Part shown: positions 37,592 through 46,120 of the stretch, in pieces
Layout of the letters: each line of letters begins with the position of its first letter
Numbering within the stretch: position 1 is the first letter of the stretch
Origin: Actinomadura sp. NAK00032
GTDB taxonomy: Bacteria; Actinomycetota; Actinomycetes; Streptosporangiales; Streptosporangiaceae
Direction of reading: 5' to 3'
Assembly (NCBI RefSeq): GCF_013364275.1
Contig: NZ_CP054932.1
Span: 4,898,001 to 4,962,000 of the forward strand
Length of the DNA stretch: 64,000 nt
Notes under the pieces: generated by a model
What the model saw: the letters and a program-made list of their open reading frames with translations, nothing else
What the model was told of the DNA's origin: nothing
The model's database searches: none
Translations under genes and position numbers: made by a program

Positions 37592-37779
37592 CGGCCCCGT
37601 CGAGGGCCCCGGAAGGCGGCCGCGCGCGGGGGCGCGGAGACGGGCGGGGCGGCGCGGGCTCTTGACGAACCGGCCCCGGGGCATGCCCTATAGGGGTGCG
37701 GCCCGATTTCGGGAACGGGCCTCAGCGCAGACCCGGGCCACGGAGCGACCGGCCGGCGGCCCGCCACCGGGAGGACGAC

Positions 37780-39660
37780 ATGGGCGCCTACGCGGCCGCG
37801 TACGAACGCAGCATCGCCGACCCGACCCGCTTCTGGGGGCTGGCGGCGCGCGACGTCCGCTGGCTCGTCCCGCCGGACCGGGTCCTGGACGACGGCGCGC
37901 CGCCGTTCTACCGGTGGTTCACCGGCGGCGAGCTGAACACCTGCGACAACGCGCTGGACCGGCACGTGGAGGAGGGCCGCGGCGACCAGCCCGCGCTGAT
38001 CTACGACAGCCCGGTCACCGGGACGGTCCGCACCTACAGCTACCGGGAGCTGACCGGCCTCGTCGCGCGGTTCGCCGGGGCGCTGCGCGCGCAGGGCGTC
38101 GACCGCGGCGACCGGGTCGTCATCTACCTGCCGATGGTGCCGGAGGCGGTCATCGCGATGCTGGCGTGCGCCCGGCTCGGCGCGGTGCACTCGGTCGTGT
38201 TCGGCGGGTTCGCGGCGCGGGAGCTGGCGGTCCGCATCGACGACGCCCGGCCCAAGGCGGTCGTGTCGGCGTCCTGCGGGATCGAGGCGGGCCGGGTCGT
38301 CGCCTACAAGCCGCTGCTCGACCAGGCGCTGGAGATGGCGCGGCACAAGGTCGAGCGGTGCGTGATCCGCCAGCGCGAGCAGCTGCACGCCGACCTCGTC
38401 CGGCCCCGGGACGTGGAGTGGGACGAGGCGGTCGCCGCCGCCGAGCCCGCCGAGTGCGTGCCCGTCGCCGCCACCGACCCGCTCTACATCCTCTACACCT
38501 CGGGGACGACCGGGCGGCCGAAGGGCGTCGTCCGCGACAACGGCGGGCACGCGGTGGCGCTGCGCTGGTCGATGGAGAACGTGTTCGGCGTCGGGCCCGG
38601 CGACGTGTTCTGGGCCGCGTCGGACGTCGGCTGGGTCGTCGGGCACTCCTACATCGTGTACGCGCCGCTGCTCACCGGCTGCGCGACCGTCCTGTACGAG
38701 GGCAAGCCGGTGGGGACGCCGGACGCGGGCGCGTTCTGGCGCGTCGCGGCGCAGCACCGGGTGAAGGCGCTGTTCGCGGCGCCGACCGCGATCCGGGCGA
38801 TCAAGAAGGAGGACCCGGAGGGCGCGCTGCTCGCCGGGCACGACCTGGCGGCGCTGGACACGCTGTTCCTCGCCGGGGAGCGCCTCGACCCCGACACCTA
38901 CCGGTGGGCGTCGCGCGTCCTGGACCGGCCGGTCATCGACCACTGGTGGCAGACCGAGACGGGCTGGCCGATCGTGGCGAACCTGCGCGGGCTGGAGCCG
39001 ATGCCGGTCAGGGCGGGCTCGCCCTCGGTGCCGGTGCCCGGCTACGACGTGCGGATCCTCGGCCCGGACGGCGGGGCCGTGCCGCCCGGCACCGACGGCG
39101 ACATCGCGATCCGGCTGCCGCTGCCGCCCGGCACGCTGCCGACGCTGTGGCAGGACGACGAGCGGTTCGTCGAGTCGTACCTGACGAAGTTCCCCGGGCA
39201 CTACCTGACCGGCGACGGCGGCCACATCGACGAGGACGGCTACGTGTGGGTGATGGGCCGCACCGACGACGTCATCAACGTCGCCGGGCACCGGCTGTCC
39301 ACCGGGACGATGGAGGAGGTCATGTCCTCCCACCCGGCGGTCGCCGAGTGCGCGGTCATCGGCGTCGAGGACGCGCTGAAGGGCCAGGTCCCGCGCGGGC
39401 TGGTGGTGCTCAAGAGCGGCGTCCTCGCCGAGCCGGCCGAGCTGGCCGCCGAGCTGGTCGCGATGGTGCGCGAGCAGGTCGGGCCCGTCGCCGCGCTCAA
39501 GGAGGTCGCGGTCGTCCCGGCGCTGCCGAAGACCCGCTCGGGCAAGATCCTGCGGGGCGTGATGCGGGGCATCGCCGACGGCCGCGAGGTGACCGTCCCG
39601 TCCACGATCGAGGACCCCGGCGTGCTGGACGACCTGCGCCCCGTCCTGCGCCGGTCATGA
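37780..39660 (+). CDS. prpE: Propionate--CoA ligase
   Basis: 626 residues; ATG at 37780 with GGGAGG upstream. Acetyl/propionyl-CoA synthetase family enzyme activating short acyl groups through an acyl-adenylate. YILYTSGTTGRPKG binds ATP phosphates, DHWWQTETGWP is the A5 motif typical of PrpE, and the A10 Lys589 in PKTRSGKILRG is the residue regulated by acetylation. It fits the B12-dependent and acyl-CoA theme of the window. Acetate or butyrate as substrate cannot be ruled out. Convergent with the GlsB-like gene. Confidence 0.88.
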   Translation: MGAYAAAYERSIADPTRFWGLAARDVRWLVPPDRVLDDGAPPFYRWFTGGELNTCDNALDRHVEEGRGDQPALIYDSPVTGTVRTYSYRELTGLVARFAGALRAQGVDRGDRVVIYLPMVPEAVIAMLACARLGAVHSVVFGGFAARELAVRIDDARPKAVVSASCGIEAGRVVAYKPLLDQALEMARHKVERCVIRQREQLHADLVRPRDVEWDEAVAAAEPAECVPVAATDPLYILYTSGTTGRPKGVVRDNGGHAVALRWSMENVFGVGPGDVFWAASDVGWVVGHSYIVYAPLLTGCATVLYEGKPVGTPDAGAFWRVAAQHRVKALFAAPTAIRAIKKEDPEGALLAGHDLAALDTLFLAGERLDPDTYRWASRVLDRPVIDHWWQTETGWPIVANLRGLEPMPVRAGSPSVPVPGYDVRILGPDGGAVPPGTDGDIAIRLPLPPGTLPTLWQDDERFVESYLTKFPGHYLTGDGGHIDEDGYVWVMGRTDDVINVAGHRLSTGTMEEVMSSHPAVAECAVIGVEDALKGQVPRGLVVLKSGVLAEPAELAAELVAMVREQVGPVAALKEVAVVPALPKTRSGKILRGVMRGIADGREVTVPSTIEDPGVLDDLRPVLRRS

Positions 39661-39682
39661 CCGCCCGCGACCGGGCGGGGCG

Positions 39683-39958
39683 CTAGGGCCGGTGGCCGGT
39701 CCGCTTGGGCCACAGCGCGGCGACCAGGCAGACGCCGGCCGCCGCGAGCACGATCTGCAGGACGGTCTCCCAGGGGCTCCAGCCGCCGCCGGTGAGGCCG
39801 AACACCTGCGCCAGCCCCGTCCCGGCGAACGCCGCGACGACGCCGGTCGCCATCAGCAGCCAGACCGGCATGCCCGGCCGCCCGGGCGCGATCAGCCGTC
39901 CGAGGATCCCGATCACCGCGCCCAGGACGACGGCGGCCGCGAGCCCGGTGATGGTCAT
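39683..39958 (-). CDS. GlsB/YeaQ/YmgE family stress-response membrane protein
   Basis: 91 residues, three transmembrane helices. GAVIGILGRLIAPGRPGMP between helices 1 and 2 is the family signature. Members are induced by envelope or acid stress in other bacteria; their biochemical role is unknown. The last helix is followed by WPKRTGHRP. The gene stands alone, 89 bases after the selD stop and on the same strand. Confidence 0.85.
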   Translation of the reverse strand: MTITGLAAAVVLGAVIGILGRLIAPGRPGMPVWLLMATGVVAAFAGTGLAQVFGLTGGGWSPWETVLQIVLAAAGVCLVAALWPKRTGHRP

Positions 39959-40047
39959 GTGGCCTGCGCTCCTTCGCTCCCCCCGCCCCGCCGGAGCGGT
40001 AGCCCCTCCCCTACCCGCGTCGCGCGCGGCGACACGGCCGGGGGGCG

Positions 40048-41046
40048 TCAGCGGACGACGAGCGTGCGCCGCCCCCGGGGGACCAGTTCGCCGATCACCG
40101 GGGCGCCCGGGACCTCCCCGGCGACCAGCAGCCCGCCGGAGGTCTGCGCGTCGGCCAGCAGCAGCCGCTCCTCCTCGCCGATGCGGCGGAAGTCGGTGTG
40201 CGGGGACACCCACGCCAGGTTGCGGCGCGTCGCGCCGGGGACGAACCCGTCCCGGACGGCGGGCCGGGCCCCGTCCAGGTAGGGGACGGCGGCGGCGTCG
40301 ACGACGGCCGTGACGCCGCTCGCCCGCGCCACCTTGTACAGGTGGCCGAGCAGCCCGAACCCGGACACGTCGGTCGCGCACACGGCGCCGCGCTCCAGCG
40401 CGGCGATCCCCGCGCCGGCGTTGAGCCGCGTCATCGTCTCCACGGCGTGCGGGAACACCTCGCCGGTCGCCTTGTGCCGGGCGTTGAGGACGCCGAGGCC
40501 GAGCGGCTTGGTCAGCGACAGCGGGACGCCGGGGCGGCCGGCGTCCAGCCGCAGCAGCCGGTCCGGGTCGGCGAGCCCGGTGACGGCGAGCCCGTACTTG
40601 GGCTCGGGGTCGTCGATGCTGTGCCCGCCCGCGATCGCGCAGCCGGCGAGCGCCGCGGCGTCCCGGCCGCCGCGCAGCACCTCGCGGGCGAGTTCGGCGG
40701 GCAGCGCGTCGACGGGCCAGCCGAGCAGGTTGACGGCCATCAGCGGCTCGCCGCCGACCGCGTAGACGTCGGAGAGCGCGTCGGCGGCGGCGATGCGGCC
40801 CCAGTCGTAGGCGTCGTCGACGACGGGGGTGAAGAAGTCGGCGGTGGAGACCACGGCCCGGCCGCCGGCGATCCGCAGCACGGCCGCGTCGTCGCCGTCC
40901 GGCCCGCCGACCAGCAGGGCGTCGTCCCCGCCGGTGAGGCCGGTCACGACCCGCTCCAGCACCCCGGGCGGGATCTTGCAGGCGCAGCCGCCGCCGTGGG
41001 CGTACTGCGTCAGGCGGGCGACGGGGGCGAGGCTGGTCACCCGCAC
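40048..41046 (-). CDS. selD: Selenide, water dikinase (selenophosphate synthetase)
   Basis: 332 residues from a GTG (41044-41046); a second GTG follows two codons later. It makes selenophosphate from selenide and ATP, the selenium donor for Sec-tRNA. The active-site loop reads GGGCACKIPPG with Cys21, Cys23 and Lys24. The catalytic position is Cys (TGC), not selenocysteine, so the enzyme does not depend on its own product. VGGPDGDDAAV and SDVYAVGG bind ATP and metal. No clear Shine-Dalgarno is visible. selA is not adjacent. Confidence 0.93.
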   Translation of the reverse strand: MRVTSLAPVARLTQYAHGGGCACKIPPGVLERVVTGLTGGDDALLVGGPDGDDAAVLRIAGGRAVVSTADFFTPVVDDAYDWGRIAAADALSDVYAVGGEPLMAVNLLGWPVDALPAELAREVLRGGRDAAALAGCAIAGGHSIDDPEPKYGLAVTGLADPDRLLRLDAGRPGVPLSLTKPLGLGVLNARHKATGEVFPHAVETMTRLNAGAGIAALERGAVCATDVSGFGLLGHLYKVARASGVTAVVDAAAVPYLDGARPAVRDGFVPGATRRNLAWVSPHTDFRRIGEEERLLLADAQTSGGLLVAGEVPGAPVIGELVPRGRRTLVVR

Positions 41047-41197
41047 GATTTAACGCACAACTATCGCAAATGATCAAGAAACGGACAGTACGGAGGCGGT
41101 CACCGAACGGCGAACATCCCGCCCGACCAGCGCGGAAAACCGCGAACCCCTTGTCCGAACCCTGTTCGGCATGATGCGATCTCCCCTCTGCAAGTCA

Positions 41198-41213
41198 TCA
41201 CTTACTTTCAAGG
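41198..41213 (+). promoter_or_regulatory. CTTACTT half-site upstream of the acyl-CoA ligase
   Basis: AAGT, four bases and ACTTACTT lie just before the ligase Shine-Dalgarno. The CTTACTTTC string is identical to the left half of the palindrome in front of the MFS gene at 36066. It may be a regulator half-site; the right half is not matched here. Confidence 0.3.
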
Positions 41214-41219
41214 GGCGAC

Positions 41220-43061
41220 ATGGGGATTCGGGAACAGCAGGCGGTACTCGATCAGGCCGTTGCCGGGCAGACGGTGTGCACGAACCTGGCGGCGACCGTC
41301 GAGCGGCACGGCGGCCGGCCCGCCTACGCCGACCGGATCGACGGCGCGTGGCGGACCCTGACCTGGGCCGACACCCGGACCCGGGCACTGGAGACGGCGG
41401 CCGGGTTCGCCGCGCTCGGCCTGGAGCCGGGCGACGTGGTCGCGCTGATGATGCCGAACCGCTCCGAGCACGTCCTCGCCGACCTCGGCGCCGTGCACGC
41501 CGGCGGCGTCCCGACCACCGTGTACGCGACGCTCGCCGCCGACCAGATCGCGTTCGTGGCCGGGGACTGCGCCGCCAAGTACGCCGTCCTGGACGGCAAG
41601 GACCAGCTCGACCGCTGGCAGCCCGTCCTCGACCGGCTGCCGGACCTGCGCACGGTCATCGTGGTGGACGCCGCCGCCTGCCCGGACGGCGACCGCTACC
41701 TCAGCTGGGAGGCCTTCACCGCGCTCGGCCGCGAGCGGCTCGCCGCCGACCCGGCCGAGATCGACCGCCGCTGGCGGGCGGTCAAGCCGGAGGACACCGT
41801 CACGCTCCTCTACACCTCCGGCACCACCGGCGACCCCAAGGGCGTGCTGATCACCCACTCGATGGTGCTGCACGAGGCCGAGATGGTGGAGCGCAGCTCC
41901 GTGCTGCCCGAGCACCCGGCCGGGGTCTCCTACCTGCCGTTCGCGCACATCGCCGACCGCGTCCTCAGCTACTACCTGCCGATCCGGCTGGCGTCCCACG
42001 TCCACTTCTGCCCGGACCCCGCCCAGCTCACCACCGTGCTCGCCGAGGTGCGGCCGCACTCCTTCTTCGGCGTGCCGCGCGTCTGGGAGAAGATCATGGC
42101 GGGCATCCAGGCGGTGCTGTCCGCCGAGCAGGACGAGGCCAAGAAGCAGGCGGTCGGCGCCGCGCTGGAGGCCGGCCGCGCCTACGTCACCGCCCAGGAG
42201 TTCGGCAACGCCCTCACCCCCGAGATCACCGCCGCGTTCGAGCGGGCCGACCAGGCCGTCCTCACCCCGATGCGCGGGCTGCTCGGACTGGACCGCGTCC
42301 GGCAGGCCTCCAGCGCCGCGGCGCCGCTGCCGGTGGAGGTCGCCCGGTTCTTCTCCGGCCTCGGCCTGAAGATCTTCGACGCCTACGGGATGACGGAGAC
42401 GACCGGCGCCATCACCGCCAACCTCGCCGACTCCTTCAAGCTCGGCACCGTCGGCCGCCCGTTCGCCGGGGTGGAGCTGAGGCTCGCCGAGGACGGCGAG
42501 ATCCTCGTGCGCGGCGCCACCTGCACCCCCGGCTACCTGAACCGCCCGGACGCGACCGCCGACCTCATCGACGCCGACGGCTGGGTCAGCACCGGCGACG
42601 TCGGGCGGCTGGACGAGGACGGCTTCCTCACCGTCGTCGACCGCAAGAAGGAGCTGATCATCACCGCGGGCGGGGAGAACATCGCCCCGTCCCTGATCGA
42701 GAACCACCTCAAGGAGCACCCGCTCGTCGGGCAGGCGCTCGCCTTCGGGGACCGGCGCCCCTACGTGGTCGCCCTCATCACCCTGGACGGCGAGGTCGCC
42801 CCCGTCTGGGCCGCCGCCCACGGCATCGACACCACCGACCTCGCCGCCCTGGCCGAGCACCCCCTCGTGCGGGAGGAGGTCGCGAAGGCCGTCGAGGACG
42901 CCAACGCCCGCCTCGCCCGCGTCCAGCAGGTGAAGAAGTGGCGCGTGCTGCCCGCCGAGTGGACCGCCGAGAGCGAGGAGCTCACCCCGACCCTCAAGCT
43001 CAAGCGCCGCGTCGTGCACACCAAGTACTCGCCCGACATCGACGCCCTCTACGCGGGCTGA
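41220..43061 (+). CDS. Long-chain fatty acid--CoA ligase (FadD15-like)
   Basis: 613 residues; ATG with AAGGGG upstream. Adenylate-forming enzyme activating fatty acids. LLYTSGTTGDPKGV is the P-loop motif. YLPFAHIADRV and FFGVPRVWEKI are typical of the long-chain FAA1/FadD15 group. DAYGMTETTG, STGDVGRLDEDGF and KKELIITAGGENIAP follow, and the C-terminal TPTLKLKRR carries the A10 Lys. There is no signal or transmembrane segment. The tRNA-Sec gene begins 24 bases after its stop. Confidence 0.92.
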   Translation: MGIREQQAVLDQAVAGQTVCTNLAATVERHGGRPAYADRIDGAWRTLTWADTRTRALETAAGFAALGLEPGDVVALMMPNRSEHVLADLGAVHAGGVPTTVYATLAADQIAFVAGDCAAKYAVLDGKDQLDRWQPVLDRLPDLRTVIVVDAAACPDGDRYLSWEAFTALGRERLAADPAEIDRRWRAVKPEDTVTLLYTSGTTGDPKGVLITHSMVLHEAEMVERSSVLPEHPAGVSYLPFAHIADRVLSYYLPIRLASHVHFCPDPAQLTTVLAEVRPHSFFGVPRVWEKIMAGIQAVLSAEQDEAKKQAVGAALEAGRAYVTAQEFGNALTPEITAAFERADQAVLTPMRGLLGLDRVRQASSAAAPLPVEVARFFSGLGLKIFDAYGMTETTGAITANLADSFKLGTVGRPFAGVELRLAEDGEILVRGATCTPGYLNRPDATADLIDADGWVSTGDVGRLDEDGFLTVVDRKKELIITAGGENIAPSLIENHLKEHPLVGQALAFGDRRPYVVALITLDGEVAPVWAAAHGIDTTDLAALAEHPLVREEVAKAVEDANARLARVQQVKKWRVLPAEWTAESEELTPTLKLKRRVVHTKYSPDIDALYAG

Positions 43062-43084
43062 CCGCGCGGGCTAAGATCATCGGC

Positions 43085-43180
43085 GGAGGCGTGTGAGCGC
43101 CTGGTGGCCTCCCCGGCCTTCAAAGCCGACGGTCCCGAGGATCTCGGGACGGCGGGTTCGATTCCCGTACGCCTCCGCCA
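43085..43180 (+). tRNA. selC: tRNA-Sec (anticodon UCA), CCA encoded
   Basis: An 8-bp acceptor stem pairs GGAGGCGT (43085-43092) with ACGCCTCC (43169-43176), followed by discriminator G and an encoded CCA. The anticodon loop CTTCAAA (43118-43124) places TCA at 43120-43122, which reads UGA. The variable arm is long, an 8-bp stem GTCCCGAG/CTCGGGAC (43132-43139 with 43143-43150). The T arm is CGGG-TTCGATT-CCCG. Long acceptor, long variable arm and UCA anticodon together identify selenocysteine tRNA. Confidence 0.97.
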
Positions 43181-43250
43181 CGCGACGTCCCCCCGCCACC
43201 CGGCGGGGGGACGTCGGCGCCTCGTGGAGGCGGCGGCGTAGCGTGGAGGC

Positions 43251-43433
43251 ATGAGGCGCCGGAAGATCGCCTACGGGATCATGATGGGGACGTGCCTCCT
43301 GCTGTTCGTGCTGGCCTGGGCCGTCGTCCGGCACTGGTCGCACGCCGCCGCGATCGCGATGTCGGTCGTCGCGCTCGCCATCCCCCCGTTCGCGGCGATC
43401 GTGGCGAACTGGAACATCGACCGCCGCGACTGA
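43251..43433 (+). CDS. Short DUF3099-like membrane protein
   Basis: 60 residues; ATG with GGAGG six bases upstream. RRRKIAYGIMMGTC, one long or two short hydrophobic segments, IPPFAAIVAN and NIDRRD parallel the core of the DUF3099 protein at 13593-13955 (RRQRRYLISMGVRT and YIAVVVAN). It lacks the N- and C-terminal extensions of that protein. Function unknown. Confidence 0.7.
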   Translation: MRRRKIAYGIMMGTCLLLFVLAWAVVRHWSHAAAIAMSVVALAIPPFAAIVANWNIDRRD

Positions 43434-43469
43434 GCGCCCCGGGTCCGGCGCCGCGCCGGCCCTCCCGCG

Positions 43470-43796
43470 CTACTCGGCGCCCTTCGGCTGCGGCGGCTCC
43501 TTCATGCTGAAGCGGACCTGGTCGCCCTCGACCGCGGTGACGGTGACGGTCAGCGGGTAGGCGCCGCCCTTGGCGTCGTGGACGACGCACTCGATCGTGG
43601 TGCCGACCTCGCCCCTGAGGTCCTGCGGGCAGTCGGCCGTCGCCGGGCCGATGCCGCCGTCGTCGAAGGGCGGGCCGAACTTGGCGACGATCTGCTCCTC
43701 CACTGCGTCGGCGGAGACCGTCTTGGTCACCTCGCAGGCGGCGGTGGTCAGCGCCAAGGCGCCGATGATGGCGGGTACGGCAAGGTACTTGCGCAT
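43470..43796 (-). CDS. DUF4333 lipoprotein
   Basis: 108 residues. A basic N-terminus, hydrophobic stretch and lipobox LTTAAC make Cys21 the lipidated residue, so it should sit on the outer face of the membrane. The mature part ([19 protein letters not shown], two Cys in DCPQDL and ECVVHD likely disulfide-bonded, then a beta-rich end) matches DUF4333. Role unknown. It is divergent from fdhD and convergent with the short DUF3099-like gene. Confidence 0.82.
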   Translation of the reverse strand: MRKYLAVPAIIGALALTTAACEVTKTVSADAVEEQIVAKFGPPFDDGGIGPATADCPQDLRGEVGTTIECVVHDAKGGAYPLTVTVTAVEGDQVRFSMKEPPQPKGAE

Positions 43797-44022
43797 CGGT
43801 GTCGTGCTCCCCGTGTTCTTGTGCGTGCCCGTGCGCGGCTGTACGCACGTGGCCAGACGGCGCCCCGGGTCCCCTGCGGGGCCGCCGTTGGTACGTTCCG
43901 ATGCTCGGTCCCCGGCCGCCCCGGGCGCCAGGGCGCCCGGTCCCGAGAAGAAGGGGACCGGAAAAGGGACAGAGCCGTCCGAACTTTTCGTTACCGGCGG
44001 GTATCCGGGGTACCGTCACGGC

Positions 44023-44835
44023 ATGGGGCGGATCACCGTGCGCAAGCCCGTGCTGCGGGTGAGCACGTCCGGCGCGCGGGGCCGCCGGCCGGACACGCTC
44101 GCGGTGGAGGAGCCGCTGGAGATCCGCGTCGCCGGCAAGCCGCTCACGATCACCATGCGCACCCCGGGCCACGACTTCGACCTGGTCGCCGGCTTCCTGG
44201 CGGCCGAGGGCGTCATCGCGGACGCGCGCGACCTCACCGCCATGCGCTACTGCGCCGACACCGCCGAGCAGAACACCCTCGACGTCGCGCTGGCGCCCGG
44301 TGTGGCGCCGCCGGACGACTCGATGACCCGGGCGTTCACCACCACGAGCGCGTGCGGCGTGTGCGGCAAGTCCAGCATCGAGGCGCTGCGCGCCGACCGG
44401 CCGTACGAGGTGGCCGCCGACCCGCTGCGGATCACGCCGGAGGTGCTGGCGGTGCTGCCGGAGCGGCTGCGGGAGGCGCAGCGGGTGTTCGACCGGACGG
44501 GCGGGCTGCACGCGGCCGGGCTGTTCGGCGCCGGCGGCGAGCTGCTGGCGGTGCGCGAGGACGTCGGGCGGCACAACGCGGTCGACAAGGTCGTCGGGTG
44601 GGCGCTGCGGCAGGGGCGGCTGCCGCTGGCCGGGACGGTCCTGATGGTGAGCGGCCGCGCGTCGTTCGAGCTGACGCAGAAGGCGATGACCGCGGGCGTC
44701 CCGGTGCTCGCGGCGGTGTCGGCGCCGTCGTCGCTGGCGGTGGAACTGGCCGAGGAAGCCGGGATGACGCTGGTCGGCTTCCTGCGCGGCGAGACCATGA
44801 ACGTGTACGCGGGTGCGGATCGCATCGCCCTGTGA
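44023..44835 (+). CDS. fdhD: Formate dehydrogenase accessory sulfurtransferase FdhD
   Basis: 270 residues from the ATG at 44023. FdhD carries sulfur from the cysteine desulfurase to the molybdenum centre of formate dehydrogenase. Catalytic Cys111 and Cys114 are in [42 protein letters not shown] and [12 protein letters not shown] are the other family signatures. Together with moaA, mobA, selB, selD and selC it indicates an active (possibly Sec-containing) formate dehydrogenase encoded elsewhere. Confidence 0.95.
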   Translation: MGRITVRKPVLRVSTSGARGRRPDTLAVEEPLEIRVAGKPLTITMRTPGHDFDLVAGFLAAEGVIADARDLTAMRYCADTAEQNTLDVALAPGVAPPDDSMTRAFTTTSACGVCGKSSIEALRADRPYEVAADPLRITPEVLAVLPERLREAQRVFDRTGGLHAAGLFGAGGELLAVREDVGRHNAVDKVVGWALRQGRLPLAGTVLMVSGRASFELTQKAMTAGVPVLAAVSAPSSLAVELAEEAGMTLVGFLRGETMNVYAGADRIAL

Positions 44836-44966
44836 GGGGCGCCTCTTGTCATCACGAGCCTAAAACCAAGCGGTAACTTGTTGGTTCGGGCGCAAGAAAC
44901 CGTCCACCTCCCAGGGGTTGACTGTCGCCTCAACGCACACACGCGCGCGCTGAGAGCGAGGACGGC

Positions 44967-45902
44967 ATGACGAGGCCCCTGACAGGCGGCGCACCGGCGA
45001 CCGGCATCGATGAGCGCCATCCGCCGATCAAGCCTCGGCGCGTGTCCTTCGACTGGTCGGCGACGCCCCTGCACTGGGTGCCGGGCGATCCCGTCGCCAC
45101 GCACATCATCAACTCGTTCCACATCGTCCTGCCCGAGGGCGAGAAGTGGTTCATCCAGTGCGTCAAGGACGCCCGCCCCTACATCAAGGACGAGCGGCTG
45201 CTGGAGGAGATCAAGGGGTTCATCGGCCAGGAGATGGTGCACGCCCGCTCCCACCAGGGGGTGCTGGACCAGATCCTGGAGGCCGGCGGCATCGACGTCT
45301 CCAGGATCACGGACGCGGCGGCCAAGGGCAACGCCGAGCGGCCCGCGCAGATGGCGGCGCTGAAGGAGCGCAACCCGCGGGCGTGGCGGCGGCGGCTGCG
45401 GTTCGAGCTGGCCGCGGTCGCCTCGATCGAGCACTACACCGCCGTCCTCGGCCAGTGGATCATGGACAACGAGCGGTTCGAGAAGGCCGGCGTCGACCCG
45501 ACCATGCTGGACCTGCTGCGCTGGCACGGGGCCGAGGAGGTCGAGCACCGGTCGGTGGTGTTCGACGTCTACAAGGCCATGGGCGGCCGCTACCCGACGC
45601 GCGTCGCGGCCTGGGTGGTGTCGCTGTTCTTCCTGTACTGGGCGCTGATCGGCGGGTCGCTGTACCTGCTCAAGCACGACCCGACCATCAAGAAGCGGGT
45701 GACGCCCCTGCGGGTGTACCGGTCGTACCGGCGGTCGGTCCGGCTGGGCCACGTGCCCGGCATCTTCCGGCTGCTGCTCGGCGAGGCGCCCGTCTACCTG
45801 AGGCCGAACCACCACCCCTCCAAGGTGTGCTCGACCCCGCGCGCGCTTGAGTACCTGACGCGGTCCCCGGCGGCGAAGGCCGCGGGCTACGACCCGTACT
45901 AG
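44967..45902 (+). CDS. Metal-dependent hydrolase-family protein with ferritin-like diiron pattern
   Basis: 311 residues. The family (COG3687) is described as predicted metal-dependent hydrolases. The helical pattern EMVHARSHQ, IEHYTA and GAEEVEHRSVVFD supplies repeated Glu/His pairs as in diiron proteins. One hydrophobic helix at about residues 212-232 may anchor it to the membrane. The activity is not established. A direct substrate or partner cannot be read from context; it is monocistronic and followed by a strong terminator. Confidence 0.78.
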   Translation: MTRPLTGGAPATGIDERHPPIKPRRVSFDWSATPLHWVPGDPVATHIINSFHIVLPEGEKWFIQCVKDARPYIKDERLLEEIKGFIGQEMVHARSHQGVLDQILEAGGIDVSRITDAAAKGNAERPAQMAALKERNPRAWRRRLRFELAAVASIEHYTAVLGQWIMDNERFEKAGVDPTMLDLLRWHGAEEVEHRSVVFDVYKAMGGRYPTRVAAWVVSLFFLYWALIGGSLYLLKHDPTIKKRVTPLRVYRSYRRSVRLGHVPGIFRLLLGEAPVYLRPNHHPSKVCSTPRALEYLTRSPAAKAAGYDPY

Positions 45903-45933
45903 CGCGCCCGCTCCCCCTGCCCGCCCCCAGCCC

Positions 45934-45966
45934 GAGGGCCCGTACCGCCGCGCCGTACGGGCCCTC
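45934..45966 (+). terminator. Terminator-like 12-bp hairpin
   Basis: GAGGGCCCGTAC (45934-45945) pairs perfectly with 45955-45966 across a 9-base loop, 31 bases after the diiron protein stop. The tail is GTTCAATG rather than a U run. The right arm runs into the first unit of the tandem repeat. Confidence 0.7.
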
Positions 45967-46056
45967 GTTCAATGCAGCCCTCGTTCAATGCAGCCCTCGT
46001 TCAATGCAGCCCTCGTTCAATGCAGCCCTCGTTCCATGCAGCCCTCGTTCCATGCG
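45961..46056. repeat. Six tandem 16-bp repeats
   Basis: The unit GCCCTCGTTCAATGCA occurs at 45961, 45977, 45993 and 46009 without change. The units at 46025 and 46041 have C in place of A at position 11, and the last also ends in G. The unit length is not a multiple of three and no gene reads through. The first unit begins inside the terminator stem, so the array looks like slippage duplication of the terminator tail. Confidence 0.9.
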
Positions 46057-46120
46057 GGCCGTGGCGGGGCTCACGCCGCGTCCGCTTGACCACGGGGCGA
46101 TTCGGCGATTTATTACCAAG

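Noticed and set aside
40048-41046. SelD as a selenoprotein with in-frame UGA
   Set aside because: The catalytic position is a TGC codon and the frame has no internal stop.
45961-46056. CRISPR array
   Set aside because: The 16-bp units are directly adjacent with no spacers, and no cas genes are present.
46004-46120. Upstream start of the EphD-like gene inside the tandem repeats
   Set aside because: The extra residues are repeat-derived and lack family similarity; the promoter-like pair and the conserved region both point to 46121.
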